Source: Actinacidiphila epipremni (GTDB lineage Bacteria > Actinomycetota > Actinomycetes > Streptomycetales > Streptomycetaceae). From it: 64,000 nucleotides of DNA. The notes below the pieces were generated by a model. It ran no database searches and had not been told where the DNA came from. It was given only the letters and a program-made list of their open reading frames with translations. Positions 41,283-48,848 of the stretch are shown here, one piece after another. The number at the start of each line of letters is the position of its first letter. The first letter of the stretch is position 1. The translations under genes were made by a program, and so were the position numbers. The DNA is taken from the NCBI RefSeq assembly GCF_012034175.1, contig NZ_JAATEJ010000025.1, forward strand, positions 1-64,000. Reading direction: 5' to 3'.

Positions 41283-42227
41283 TCAACGCCGGGCGGACTC
41301 CAGGGCCTTGCGCAGATGCCCGCCCGACTCGTGCAGCAGCCGGTCCGCGGTCGGGGCGTCCACCCGGGCCAGCAGGGTCAGGATCGCCGGCTTCACCTCG
41401 CCCCGGGTGGCGGTGAGCGCGTCCTCGATCGCGGTGTCGTCCGCGCCGGTGGCCAGCGACACGATGCGCCGGGAACGGGCCCGCAGCTTCTCGTTGGACG
41501 CCCGCACGTCCACCATCAGGTTCCCGTACGTCTTCCCGAGCCGGATCATCGTGATCGTCGAGAGCATGTTGAGCACCAGCTTCTGCGCGGTGCCGGCCTT
41601 CAACCGAGTGGAGCCGGAGACCAGTTCGGGCCCGACGACGACCTCGATGCCGTGGTCCGCGGCGGCGGCCAGCGGCGACCCGGCGTTGCACGACAGGCCC
41701 ACCGTCAGCGCCCCCAGCGCGCGGGCGTGCTCGACCGCGCCGACCGCGTAAGGGGTGCGCCCCGAGGCCGAGACGCCGACGACGGAGTCGGCCGCGGTCA
41801 GCCCGAGCGCGTCCAGATCCGTCGCCGCCAGCGCCTTGCTGTCCTCGGCGCCCTCCACCGAGGTCACCATCGCGCCGGGCCCGCCCGCGATGAGCCCCAC
41901 CACCTCCTGCCCGGGCGTGGTGTTGAACGTCGGCGGGCACTCGCTGGCGTCCAGCACGCCGAGCCGCCCCGCCGTGCCGGCGCCGGCGTAGACCAGCCGC
42001 CCGCCGCGCGCCATCCGGTCGGCGATGCCGTCGATCGCCGCGGCGATGGAGGGCAGTTGGGCGGCGACGGCGGCCGGGACGGTGGCGTCCTCGGCGTTCA
42101 TCGTGCGGGCGATCTCCAGCGTCGGCAGCCGGTCGATCTCGGCGAGCTCGGGCCGGAACGCCTCGGTGGTCAGGGCGTCCAACTCGCGGCGCAGCTCGGT
42201 GTACTGGGGCATATGCGGCTCGTTCAT
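41283..42227 (-). CDS. murQ: N-acetylmuramic acid 6-phosphate etherase
   Basis: MurQ cleaves the lactyl ether of MurNAc-6-P to give GlcNAc-6-P, feeding NagA in cell-wall recycling. The 314-residue protein has the SIS-domain sugar site RLVYAGAGTAGRLGVLDASECPPTF, GVSASGRTPYAVGAVEHARALG and the family LKAGTAQKLVLNMLSTITMIRLGKTYGNLMVDV. ATG at 42227 or 42212 could start translation; neither has an ideal ribosome site. It is followed upstream, on the same strand, by an RpiR-type regulator. The spacer 42302-42328 has an imperfect GGAAA...TTTCC dyad. Confidence 0.95.
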   Translation of the reverse strand: MNEPHMPQYTELRRELDALTTEAFRPELAEIDRLPTLEIARTMNAEDATVPAAVAAQLPSIAAAIDGIADRMARGGRLVYAGAGTAGRLGVLDASECPPTFNTTPGQEVVGLIAGGPGAMVTSVEGAEDSKALAATDLDALGLTAADSVVGVSASGRTPYAVGAVEHARALGALTVGLSCNAGSPLAAAADHGIEVVVGPELVSGSTRLKAGTAQKLVLNMLSTITMIRLGKTYGNLMVDVRASNEKLRARSRRIVSLATGADDTAIEDALTATRGEVKPAILTLLARVDAPTADRLLHESGGHLRKALESARR

Positions 42228-42388
42228 CCTTCTCGCAGCGGTCGGGTGCGGCGTGGGGGTGAGGCGTGGGGGGAGTGGGGGGCGGAAGGGGGTGGAAGCC
42301 GCGGAAAACGGTCTCAGTCCATTATTTCCTTGCATGATCCGGCGAACCAGCACCGGGAGGGGCCGGCCCGGTGCCGTTCCCGCGGTGT

Positions 42389-43357
42389 TCACGCACGTCG
42401 CGGGCGTGGCCGGTGCCGGTGGGCGAGCGCTTCGTAGGAGGCGGCCAGCGCCGGCGCCGCGGAGTCGTACGTGCGCTGCGCGACCCCGACGAACAGGCAG
42501 TCGACGACGAGCAGTTGGCTCGTACGGCTGGACATCGCGGCCGGCCGCAGCTCGCTCTCGCGGGAACTCGACGTCGTCAGCACGACATCCGCCCACTCGG
42601 TGACCGGGCTGTCCGGCCGGCCGGTCACCGCGATCGTCGTCGCACCGCGGTCGAAGGCCGCCCGCAGCGGCTCGATGACGTCGTGCGTCGTCCCCGAGTG
42701 GGTGATCGCGACCGCCGCGTCACCGGCCCGCAGCTGCACGGCGTTGGTGACCGCCAGATGCGGGTCGGCGTGCGCGTGCGCCACCAGCCCGATCCGCAGC
42801 AGCTTCTGCGCCAGGTCCTGGGCGACCAGGCCGGAGGCGGCGATGCCGTACACGTCCGTCCGCCGGGCGGCGGACAGCGCGGCCACGGCCGCGTCGAGCT
42901 GCGCCATGTCGAGCTGGGCGGCGGTGTCGGCGAGCGTCTGCTGCTCCTCGTGGGCGAGCTTGGCGACGACATCGGGCAGCGGGTCGTCCACCGCGATGTC
43001 CGCGGTGACCGCTGGCGGCGCGCCCGCGGCCTGCTGCGCCGCGAGCGCGGCGAGCGCGAGCCGCAGGTCCCGGTAGCCGGGGTAGCCGAGCAGCCGGGCG
43101 GTGCGGACGACGGTGGCCTCGCTCGTGCCGGTACGGATCGCGAGCGCGGTGACGGTCTGCTGGGCGCAGCCTGCCGGGTCGCCCGCGACGGCTTCCGCGA
43201 CGCGCTGCATGGAGCGCGTCATGGACGGCGCGAGCGTCCTGACCTTGGCGGCGAGCGCCCCCGGGTCCGGGGGCGTGACGGGTATGACGTGCGCGTCCGC
43301 GGCGCCGCGGAGGGGGCGGACGCCGGGAGGGAAATTTTCCTTCACGCTGGGGGTCAC
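42389..43357 (-). CDS. MurR/RpiR family transcriptional regulator
   Basis: The 322-residue protein pairs an N-terminal RpiR helix-turn-helix (SMTRSMQRVAEAVAGDP; TVTALAIRTGTSEATVVRTARLLGYPGYRDL) with a C-terminal SIS sugar-phosphate-binding domain (VYGIAASGLVAQDLAQKLLR ... AAVAITHSGTTHDVIEPLRAA). Adjacent to murQ it is the expected sensor of MurNAc-6-P or GlcNAc-6-P. GTG at 43357 is chosen because a perfect operator-like palindrome lies just upstream. A second degenerate copy lies in its first codons, suggesting autoregulation. Confidence 0.9.
   Translation of the reverse strand: MTPSVKENFPPGVRPLRGAADAHVIPVTPPDPGALAAKVRTLAPSMTRSMQRVAEAVAGDPAGCAQQTVTALAIRTGTSEATVVRTARLLGYPGYRDLRLALAALAAQQAAGAPPAVTADIAVDDPLPDVVAKLAHEEQQTLADTAAQLDMAQLDAAVAALSAARRTDVYGIAASGLVAQDLAQKLLRIGLVAHAHADPHLAVTNAVQLRAGDAAVAITHSGTTHDVIEPLRAAFDRGATTIAVTGRPDSPVTEWADVVLTTSSSRESELRPAAMSSRTSQLLVVDCLFVGVAQRTYDSAAPALAASYEALAHRHRPRPRRA
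43329..43345. promoter_or_regulatory. Degenerate RpiR-type operator within the regulator's 5' end
   Basis: GGGAAA-N5-CTTCAC, read on the minus strand as GTGAAG-N5-TTTCCC, matches the palindrome at 43361 at 10 of 12 positions. Confidence 0.4.
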
Positions 43358-43360
43358 CCT

Positions 43361-43377
43361 GTGAAAGGTATTTTCAC
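43361..43377. promoter_or_regulatory. RpiR-type operator palindrome
   Basis: Perfect GTGAAA-N5-TTTCAC, 3 bp upstream of the regulator start. TGAAA-N5-TTTCA is a known form for MurR/RpiR-family sites, so autoregulation is likely. Confidence 0.65.
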
Positions 43378-43445
43378 GCCCGGGGGCCGTCAAGCGGGTT
43401 TGCCCGCCGGACGGTTCCGGGAGAGGGCCCCGCTACCTGGGACTC

Positions 43446-43640
43446 TCCGGGGTGGGGCGGGGGTTGCCTCGGGGAGGGGGGAGGTTTGGCGGTGGGGTGG
43501 GTGGGGTGGGAGTGCGCTGGGGGTTTTGAGGGTGGGGGTTTTGAGGGCGGGGGTGCTGGGGGTGGGGGTGCTTTGGGGGGTGGGGCGTGCGGTGGGGTGC
43601 GCCGGTGCTGTACGGGGCCGGCGGGGGGTGCGGGTCCGCC
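43446..43640 (+). other. Strand-biased G-tract region with quadruplex potential
   Basis: In the 491-bp gap between the RpiR gene and the next gene, the plus strand carries many closely spaced runs of 3-6 G, such as GGGGTGGGGCGGGGG and GGGTGGGTGGGGTGGG. Several windows fit the G3+N1-7 quadruplex pattern. No gene or conventional promoter is visible in the gap; open frames on either strand are Gly/Pro-only and look spurious. Confidence 0.6.
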
Positions 43641-43848
43641 TGCCGGGGCGCGGCGGGGGCCGCCGGGTGGGGCGCGAGGGGCTCTGCGGGCATGTGCGGG
43701 GCGTTCCGGGGGTGGTGGGGCTCGTGGGTCCGGGACGGGCTCGTGCGGCCTCCTGGCGCCTCCTGGGGCCTTCTGGGGCCCTTGAAGGGGCCGTCGCGGC
43801 GGAGGGCGTCGCGGCGCGGGGCCCGGGCTGCCGGCCGGCTTTGGGACA

Positions 43849-44217
43849 ATGGAGCGCATGGAAGACCCCGCAGAGGCGGTGCTGCACGCGGCCCGCGCAC
43901 GCGTCCTGGCCGACCTCACCGCGCGCGACGTCGCCGGGCCCGCCGTCGTGTCCCTCGTCGAGGACGCGGTGGCGGGCCGCCGCTGGTGGCTCGGCCAGTG
44001 GCCGGACGGCGCCGCGTACGTCCCCGGCCTCGTCGCGCAGGACGTCCAGGACGCCCTCATGGAGACCTACGGCCGCTGGCCCCTGTGCCCGCACTGCGCC
44101 GCGCCGCACGCGCTGGCCGTCGAGCCCGAACTCGGCCCGGACCCGCACTGGGTGTGCGAGGAGCGCGGCGAGGCGATCGCGCCGGTCGGCGCGCTGGGCG
44201 GCGGGGCGCCGCGGTGA
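43849..44217 (+). CDS. Conserved hypothetical protein with C-terminal Cys/His motif
   Basis: The 122-residue protein has an N-terminal helical region (AVLHAARARVLADLTARDVAG), then a Trp-rich stretch RRWWLGQWPDGAAYVPGLVAQDVQ. A possible zinc-binding end follows: CPHC-AAPHALAVEPELGPDPHWVCEE. I do not recognise a family with certainty. ATG 43849 or 43858 may start it. Its stop overlaps the DUF4031 gene by 4 bp (GTGA), so the two are coupled. Confidence 0.72.
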   Translation: MERMEDPAEAVLHAARARVLADLTARDVAGPAVVSLVEDAVAGRRWWLGQWPDGAAYVPGLVAQDVQDALMETYGRWPLCPHCAAPHALAVEPELGPDPHWVCEERGEAIAPVGALGGGAPR

Positions 44218-44492
44218 CCGTCTACCTCGACCCGCCGACCTGGCCGGGCCACGGGCGCATGTGGTCGCACCTGGTCAGCGACACCTCATACGCCGAGCTG
44301 CACGCCTTCGCCGCCCGTCTCGGCGCCCCGCCCCGCGCCTTCGAGCGCGACCACTACGACATCCCGGCCGAGCGCTACGCCGACGCGGTGCGCCTGGGCG
44401 CGGTCGAGGTCGGCAGCAAGGAGCTCGTCCACCGCCTGACGGCCGCGGGGCTGCGCCGCCGCAAATACGCGCCGGGCGCGGGGAGGGGCTGA
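44214..44492 (+). CDS. DUF4031 family protein
   Basis: The 92-residue protein opens TVYLDPPTWPGHGRMWSHLV and contains FAARLGAPPRAFERDHYDIP, the full DUF4031 core found in short actinobacterial proteins. Function is unknown; the conserved D, H, W and S residues suggest a small enzyme or ligand binder. It is translated from GTG overlapping the upstream gene. Confidence 0.82.
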   Translation: MTVYLDPPTWPGHGRMWSHLVSDTSYAELHAFAARLGAPPRAFERDHYDIPAERYADAVRLGAVEVGSKELVHRLTAAGLRRRKYAPGAGRG

Positions 44493-44615
44493 GGCGCGCC
44501 CGGCGGTGCCGGCTGCCGCAGGTGGGCGCCCGGTGCTGTCCCTCTCGGCGCCGCTTTTGCGCGCGCGTGCGCGGTGCCGGGCATGACGGTGCGCTGCCCG
44601 TGCCGCGGGGGCGGG

Positions 44616-45206
44616 CTAGCCGTGCCGGTCGGGCGGGTCCGGGTCGTGGGCCGCGTGCAGTCGGCCCAGGAGGTCCATCAGCTGCCGGGCCTCCGCCGCC
44701 CCGAGCGGAGCGAGAAACGCGGCGTTGGCGCGTTCGGCGAGCCGCGCGCAGCGCTCCAGGGTGCGTAGGCCCGCGGGGGTGGCCGTCACCGCGTTCTTGC
44801 GGCGGTCGCGCGGGTCGGGCTCCCGTAGCACCAGGCCGGCGTCCTGGAGGTGGTTGAGCAGCAGGACCACGTCCTTCGCGTCGAAGCCGAGCCGGCGCAC
44901 GAGTTCGGCCTGGGCGAGCGGCCCGTGCTCGGCGACGGCGGCGAGCACGGCGTGCTGCGACAGCTTCAGGCCCTCCTCGGCGAGCGCGTCGGCGACCATG
45001 CTCCGGCCGCGCGCGGCGACCCGGCCGGCCAGCCAGCTCGGGAGGGACTGGATGTGGGCGAGCGCGCCCGGCGCCCGGGCTTCCCCGGCGGGTGCGTCCA
45101 GGCCGGCGGGTGCGCCCTGCGTGGCGGGCTCGATCAGCTCGGCGGGCACGCCCAGCGCGGCGGGCTCGTCCTGTCCGGCGGGTCTCGCCGGCTCGGCGGA
45201 AGGCAT
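44616..45206 (-). CDS. MarR family transcriptional regulator
   Basis: The 196-residue protein has a low-complexity Ala/Pro/Glu N-terminus of about 45 residues, then a full MarR winged helix. GLKLSQHAVLAAVAEHGPLAQAELVRRL is the helix-turn-helix region, LLNHLQDAGLVLREPDPRDRRKNAVTATPAG is the wing, and a dimerisation helix ends it. It is divergent from an oxidoreductase gene, with two near-identical 17-bp operators between them, giving the standard autoregulated MarR switch. Effector unknown. Confidence 0.9.
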   Translation of the reverse strand: MPSAEPARPAGQDEPAALGVPAELIEPATQGAPAGLDAPAGEARAPGALAHIQSLPSWLAGRVAARGRSMVADALAEEGLKLSQHAVLAAVAEHGPLAQAELVRRLGFDAKDVVLLLNHLQDAGLVLREPDPRDRRKNAVTATPAGLRTLERCARLAERANAAFLAPLGAAEARQLMDLLGRLHAAHDPDPPDRHG

Positions 45207-45227
45207 GGTGCCAGGCTAGCGGCAAGT

Positions 45228-45244
45228 CATTGGACGCCCCAACG
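45228..45244. promoter_or_regulatory. MarR operator 1
   Basis: CATTGGACGCCCCAACG overlaps both divergent promoters: TTGGAC (45230) with TACGCT (45255) for the oxidoreductase, and on the minus strand TTGGGG with TAGCCT for the regulator. Confidence 0.6.
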
Positions 45245-45266
45245 ACCTCTGCCCTACGCTGCATTC

Positions 45267-45283
45267 CGTTGGGAGACCCAATG
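45267..45283. promoter_or_regulatory. MarR operator 2
   Basis: CGTTGGGAGACCCAATG is the reverse-orientation twin of operator 1; its reverse complement begins CATTGG and ends CCCAACG. It lies downstream of the predicted oxidoreductase -10, so binding would block transcription. Confidence 0.6.
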
Positions 45284-45319
45284 GATTCTCCCCGTTCGAT
45301 CCGCGCACCGGAGGTGCCC

Positions 45320-46243
45320 ATGCGTCGTGTCCGCTACGAGGTCAGCGGCGGTCCCGAGGTCCTGTTCACCGAGGACGCCGCCGTGCCGGAGCCCGGCCCG
45401 GGCGAGCTGCTGGTCCGTACCGAGGCGGTCGGCGTCACGCTCCCGGCGGTGCGCAAGGTCCGCGAGGGCGCGCAACCCGGACCGCTCGGCGGCGAGGTCG
45501 CGGGCACCGTCGAGGCGGTCGGCGAGGGCGTCACCGGCTTCGCGGCGGGCGACCGGGTCACCGGCCTGTGCTTCTCCCACGCCTACGCCGAACGGGCCCT
45601 CCTCCAGGAGCCGATGGCCTCCGCCGTGCCCGAGCGGGCGAGCGCCGTCGAGGCGGTCGCCCTCGTCCGCAGCGGCCTGGTCGCGCGCGGCGCGTACGAG
45701 GCGGCCGACCCGCGCCCGGGCGACGCCGTGCTGGTGACCGCGGCGGCCGGCGCGGTCGGCACGCTGGCTCTGCAATATGCGAAGGCGGGCGGCGCCTCCC
45801 GGGTCGTCGCCGCCGTCAGCAGCGCGGCCAAGGCGGACTTCGTCCGCTCCCTCGGCGCCGACGAGGTCGTGCTCTACGGCGACGCGTCCTGGGGCGAGCC
45901 GGTCGACGTCGTCCTCGACGGCGTGGGCGGCGACCTGCTCACCCCGGCGGTGCGCGCCCTCGCCCCGCGCGGCCGGCTGGTCGCCTTCAGCTCGGGCGGC
46001 GGCACGATCGACGCGTACGACCTGCTCGTCCGCAGCGCCTCGGCGATCGGATTCCAGATGGCGGCGGTCGCCCGCAGCGAGCCCGAGACCTACGCGCGCT
46101 GGCTCGGCGACGTGTGGGAGCTGCACCGGGCGGGCACCTTGAGCCCGCGCGTCTCCGCGCAGGTCCCGCTCGCCGCGGCGGCCCGGGCGCACGAGATGAT
46201 CGAGTCCCGCAGCAACCTCGGCAAGGTCGTCCTCATCCCCTGA
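45320..46243 (+). CDS. Zinc-binding-dehydrogenase/quinone oxidoreductase family protein
   Basis: The 307-residue MDR-family protein has a GroES-like start (MRRVRYEVSGGPEVLFTEDA), GEVAGTVEAVGEGVTGFAAGDRV and the Rossmann motif VLVTAAAGAVGTLALQYAK. The catalytic-zinc Cys/His set is missing, so NADPH:quinone reductase-type activity is more likely than alcohol dehydrogenase. GGAGG at 45310-45314 sets the ATG. It is divergent from the MarR gene and controlled by the shared operators; quinone or electrophile stress is the probable trigger. Confidence 0.88.
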   Translation: MRRVRYEVSGGPEVLFTEDAAVPEPGPGELLVRTEAVGVTLPAVRKVREGAQPGPLGGEVAGTVEAVGEGVTGFAAGDRVTGLCFSHAYAERALLQEPMASAVPERASAVEAVALVRSGLVARGAYEAADPRPGDAVLVTAAAGAVGTLALQYAKAGGASRVVAAVSSAAKADFVRSLGADEVVLYGDASWGEPVDVVLDGVGGDLLTPAVRALAPRGRLVAFSSGGGTIDAYDLLVRSASAIGFQMAAVARSEPETYARWLGDVWELHRAGTLSPRVSAQVPLAAAARAHEMIESRSNLGKVVLIP

Positions 46244-46637
46244 CGCCCCGGCCGCGTACCGCCTCCGCCACCTGCCGGGCCAGCACCAGGACGCTCAGGC
46301 CGAACATCAGCACACCCAGCGGCACATGGACGGACGGCACATGCGCGATGCCCAGGACGACCTGGATCGACGCCAGGACCAGGAAGCCGGACGCGTGCGC
46401 AATGGGCGCAGCCGAGCCGCCGCCCGGCCGCCACGCCAGCACGGCGGCGAGCACGTACAGCATCGCCGCCCCGTACATCACCCGCGCCCCGGCGCTGTGC
46501 AGGTGCTCGCCGTACGAGGTGGACAGCAGCAGGCCCGCGCTGGCGGCCTGGAAGAAGATCGCCAGGGTCTGCAGGGCGGTCGCGACCGCCAGGAAGGTGA
46601 CGGTCCGGCTGCGTGGCGCCGGCTTCTCAAGGGCCAT
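46233..46637 (-). CDS. Small membrane protein, four transmembrane helices
   Basis: The 134-residue protein is nearly all hydrophobic, with helices at about 13-38, 51-70, 82-100 and 104-123 and conserved polar turns (SYGEHLHSAGAR, GIAHVPSVHVPLG). His residues in the loops could coordinate heme or metal, but I cannot name a family. It converges with the oxidoreductase gene (11-bp overlap) and is divergent from the sigma factor gene. ATG at 46637 has GAGAGGGG upstream. Confidence 0.75.
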   Translation of the reverse strand: MALEKPAPRSRTVTFLAVATALQTLAIFFQAASAGLLLSTSYGEHLHSAGARVMYGAAMLYVLAAVLAWRPGGGSAAPIAHASGFLVLASIQVVLGIAHVPSVHVPLGVLMFGLSVLVLARQVAEAVRGRGVRG

Positions 46638-46783
46638 GACGCGCCCCTCTCTTCTGCCCTCGGGCAGGGGATCGATTACGGTCTCACCAGGCCGACGACG
46701 CGGGAGCCCGCGATGTCAGGCGGCGGCGCGCGACATGTGACGCGCGCCTCAGGGGGAGCCGGGAAAGGGGCGGGGGACGGGCC

Positions 46784-47707
46784 ATGGGCGAGTCCGGGAA
46801 GCAGCAAGGAGTGGCCGAAGTGGCCGCCGAGCGGGGCCAGTTGATCAACGTGGCCTATCGGCTGCTGGGTTCGCTGGCCGAGGCGGAGGACGCCGTGCAG
46901 GAGGCGTACGCGCGCTGGTACGCGCTCCCGCCCGGCCGGCAGCGGCAGATCGTCTCGCCCGGCGCGTGGTTGACGACCGTGGCCGGCCGCGTGTGCCTGG
47001 ACCTGCTCGGCTCCGCCCGCGCCCGGCGCGAGCGCTACGTCGGCGCCTGGCTGCCCGAACCGGTGCCCGACCGTACGCAGTGGGCGGCCCGGCCCGGCGC
47101 CACGTCCGGTGAGGCCGCCGACCCCGCCGACCAGATCGTCCTCGACGAGTCCGTGGACATGGCCCTGCTGGTCGTGCTGGAGACCATGACGCCCGCCGAG
47201 CGGGTCGCCTTCGTGCTGCACGACGTCTTCCGCTACCCCTTCGCCGAGATCGCCCCCGTCCTCGGCCGCACTCCCGCCGCCTGCCGCCAACTCGCCTCCT
47301 CCGCACGGGCCCGGGTCCGCGCCGCCCCCGCCGTCGGGGCCGCGTCCGAGCCGGACCAGGCGGAGGCGGTGCGCCGCGTCAAGGAGGCGTGGCAGTCGCA
47401 GGACATCACCGCGCTGGTCGAACTCCTCGCCCCCGACGCGGTGATGACCGCGGACGGCGGCGGGCTGTCGTCCGCGGTCCTGCGCCCGGTCGAGGGCGGC
47501 CGGCGGATCGCGGAGTACATGCTCCACATGGCCTCGCGCGCCACCGGCCTGACACTGGTGGAGCGTTCCGTCAACGGCCGGCCGGGCCTGGTCGCCGAGA
47601 TCGGCGGAGTGCCGCTGACCGTCGCGGCGTTCGCCGTCGCGGAGGGGCGGGTCACCCGGATCTGGGTGGTCCGCAACCCGGAGAAGCTGCGGGCGTGGGC
47701 GGGTTAG
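46784..47707 (+). CDS. ECF41-like RNA polymerase sigma factor (SigJ type)
   Basis: The 307-residue protein joins an ECF sigma part (region 2 LINVAYRLLGSLAEAEDAVQEAYARWY; region 4 MTPAERVAFVLHDVFRYPFAEIAPVLGRTPAACRQL in two adjacent blocks) to a C-terminal SnoaL/NTF2-like domain. ECF41 hallmarks are present: WLPEP in the linker, DGGG in the C-terminal domain and the end motif NPEKLRAW. In ECF41 the C-terminal domain modulates activity in place of an anti-sigma factor. The usual neighbouring carboxymuconolactone decarboxylase gene is not seen; an SDR lies 1.1 kb on. Confidence 0.9.
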   Translation: MGESGKQQGVAEVAAERGQLINVAYRLLGSLAEAEDAVQEAYARWYALPPGRQRQIVSPGAWLTTVAGRVCLDLLGSARARRERYVGAWLPEPVPDRTQWAARPGATSGEAADPADQIVLDESVDMALLVVLETMTPAERVAFVLHDVFRYPFAEIAPVLGRTPAACRQLASSARARVRAAPAVGAASEPDQAEAVRRVKEAWQSQDITALVELLAPDAVMTADGGGLSSAVLRPVEGGRRIAEYMLHMASRATGLTLVERSVNGRPGLVAEIGGVPLTVAAFAVAEGRVTRIWVVRNPEKLRAWAG

Positions 47708-47739
47708 CGCGGGCCGGGTGGCGGGCGCGAGCGGCAGCG

Positions 47740-48690
47740 TCAGGGCGAACGCGGCAGCGTACGCGGTGAGTTGGCCGTCCGGTAGTCGCCGGGAGTCGTG
47801 CCGAGGACCCGGCGGAAGGCGACGCTGAGCGCGCTCTCCGAGCCGTAGCCGACCGAGCGGGCGATGGCGGCGAGGGTCGCCCCGCCGTCCCGCAGTTGGC
47901 GGGCGGCGAGTTCGATGCGCCACCGCGTGAGGTATTCCGACGGCCCTTGCCCGACCGCCGACTTGAAGCGGGCCGCGAGCGTGGAGCGGGAGACCGCCGC
48001 GGCGCCCGCGAGTTCGGCGACCGTCCACGTGTGCGACGGGTCGCGGTGCAGGCATGCCAGCGCCTCGGCGACCACCGGGTCGGCGAGACCGGCCAGCCAT
48101 CCGGACACCGCGTGCGGCTCGCGCGCGAGGTGCAGCCGCAGCACATGGACGAGCATGACGACGGCCAGATGCTCGGCCACCAGCGTCGCGGCCATCGGCC
48201 GCTGCGCCAGCTCCCGGTCGATCGCGGCCAGCGCCCATTGCACCGTCTCGGCGTGCGGGGTGCCGGCCGGCACATGGACGACGGGCGGCAGCCGGTCGAG
48301 CAGCAGCTCCTGGGCGCGGGCGCCGAAGGTGAAGCCGCCGCCGAGCAGGAACACCTCGTCGCCGTCACCGTCGCCGGCTCGGGCCACCCCGCGCTCGGCC
48401 CGGGCGAACAGCGGCCCGGCGGGGACGGGGGCGGTGTGCGGATCGCCGCGCAGGGTGAAGGGCACGCTGCGGGTGAGCAGGTAGCAGTCGCCCTCCGCCA
48501 GCGCGACCGGCCCGCCGGCCCCCGCTCCCTCCCCGTCCACCTCCAGCAGGCAGGAACCGCGCCGCACGGCGTTGAATTTCACGACGTCGGGCGCCTCGAA
48601 CCGCACCGCCCAGCGCCCGGCCGCCGCGAGGCCCGAGGAGAGGTGGGCGCGGGTGTCGAGCAGCGTCAGCACGTCCTCCAGCGGATCCAC
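47740..48690 (-). CDS. AraC family transcriptional regulator (cupin + HTH)
   Basis: The 316-residue protein has an N-terminal Cupin_6-type effector domain (FEAPDVVKFNAVRRGSCLLEV, GDCYLLTRSVPFTL) and a C-terminal double AraC helix-turn-helix. The first HTH is WTVAELAGAAAVSRSTLAARFK and the second RQLRDGGATLAAIARSVGYGSESALSVAFRRVLG. GTG at 48690 is preceded by GAGGAGG. It is divergent from the SDR gene, the most likely regulated partner, and convergent with the sigma factor gene. Confidence 0.92.
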   Translation of the reverse strand: MDPLEDVLTLLDTRAHLSSGLAAAGRWAVRFEAPDVVKFNAVRRGSCLLEVDGEGAGAGGPVALAEGDCYLLTRSVPFTLRGDPHTAPVPAGPLFARAERGVARAGDGDGDEVFLLGGGFTFGARAQELLLDRLPPVVHVPAGTPHAETVQWALAAIDRELAQRPMAATLVAEHLAVVMLVHVLRLHLAREPHAVSGWLAGLADPVVAEALACLHRDPSHTWTVAELAGAAAVSRSTLAARFKSAVGQGPSEYLTRWRIELAARQLRDGGATLAAIARSVGYGSESALSVAFRRVLGTTPGDYRTANSPRTLPRSP

Positions 48691-48713
48691 GGCACCTCCT
48701 CGTCGCGTTGACG

Positions 48714-48752
48714 GCGCCTCTTGCGGCCATTGCGCCTCTTGCGCCTCTTGCG
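48714..48752. repeat. Short GCGCCTCTT repeats in the AraC-SDR spacer
   Basis: GCGCCTCTT occurs at 48714, 48732 and 48741, the last two in direct tandem, followed by a related GCGCTCACT. They lie between divergent genes and could be activator half-sites or simple slippage products. Confidence 0.45.
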
Positions 48753-48848
48753 CTCACTATGCTCACTGCCGCATGGGCTGGACGATGGCTAAAGAATAAC
48801 GGACTTCCGACCATAGGGAGTCCGGGTGCGCGGCCGTAGCGTGGACAT

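Noticed and set aside
46700..46745. ECF41 target promoter (TGTCA...CGTC) between the membrane protein and sigma factor genes
   Set aside because: TGTCAG and ACATGTGACG are present but no correctly spaced -10 CGTC was found.
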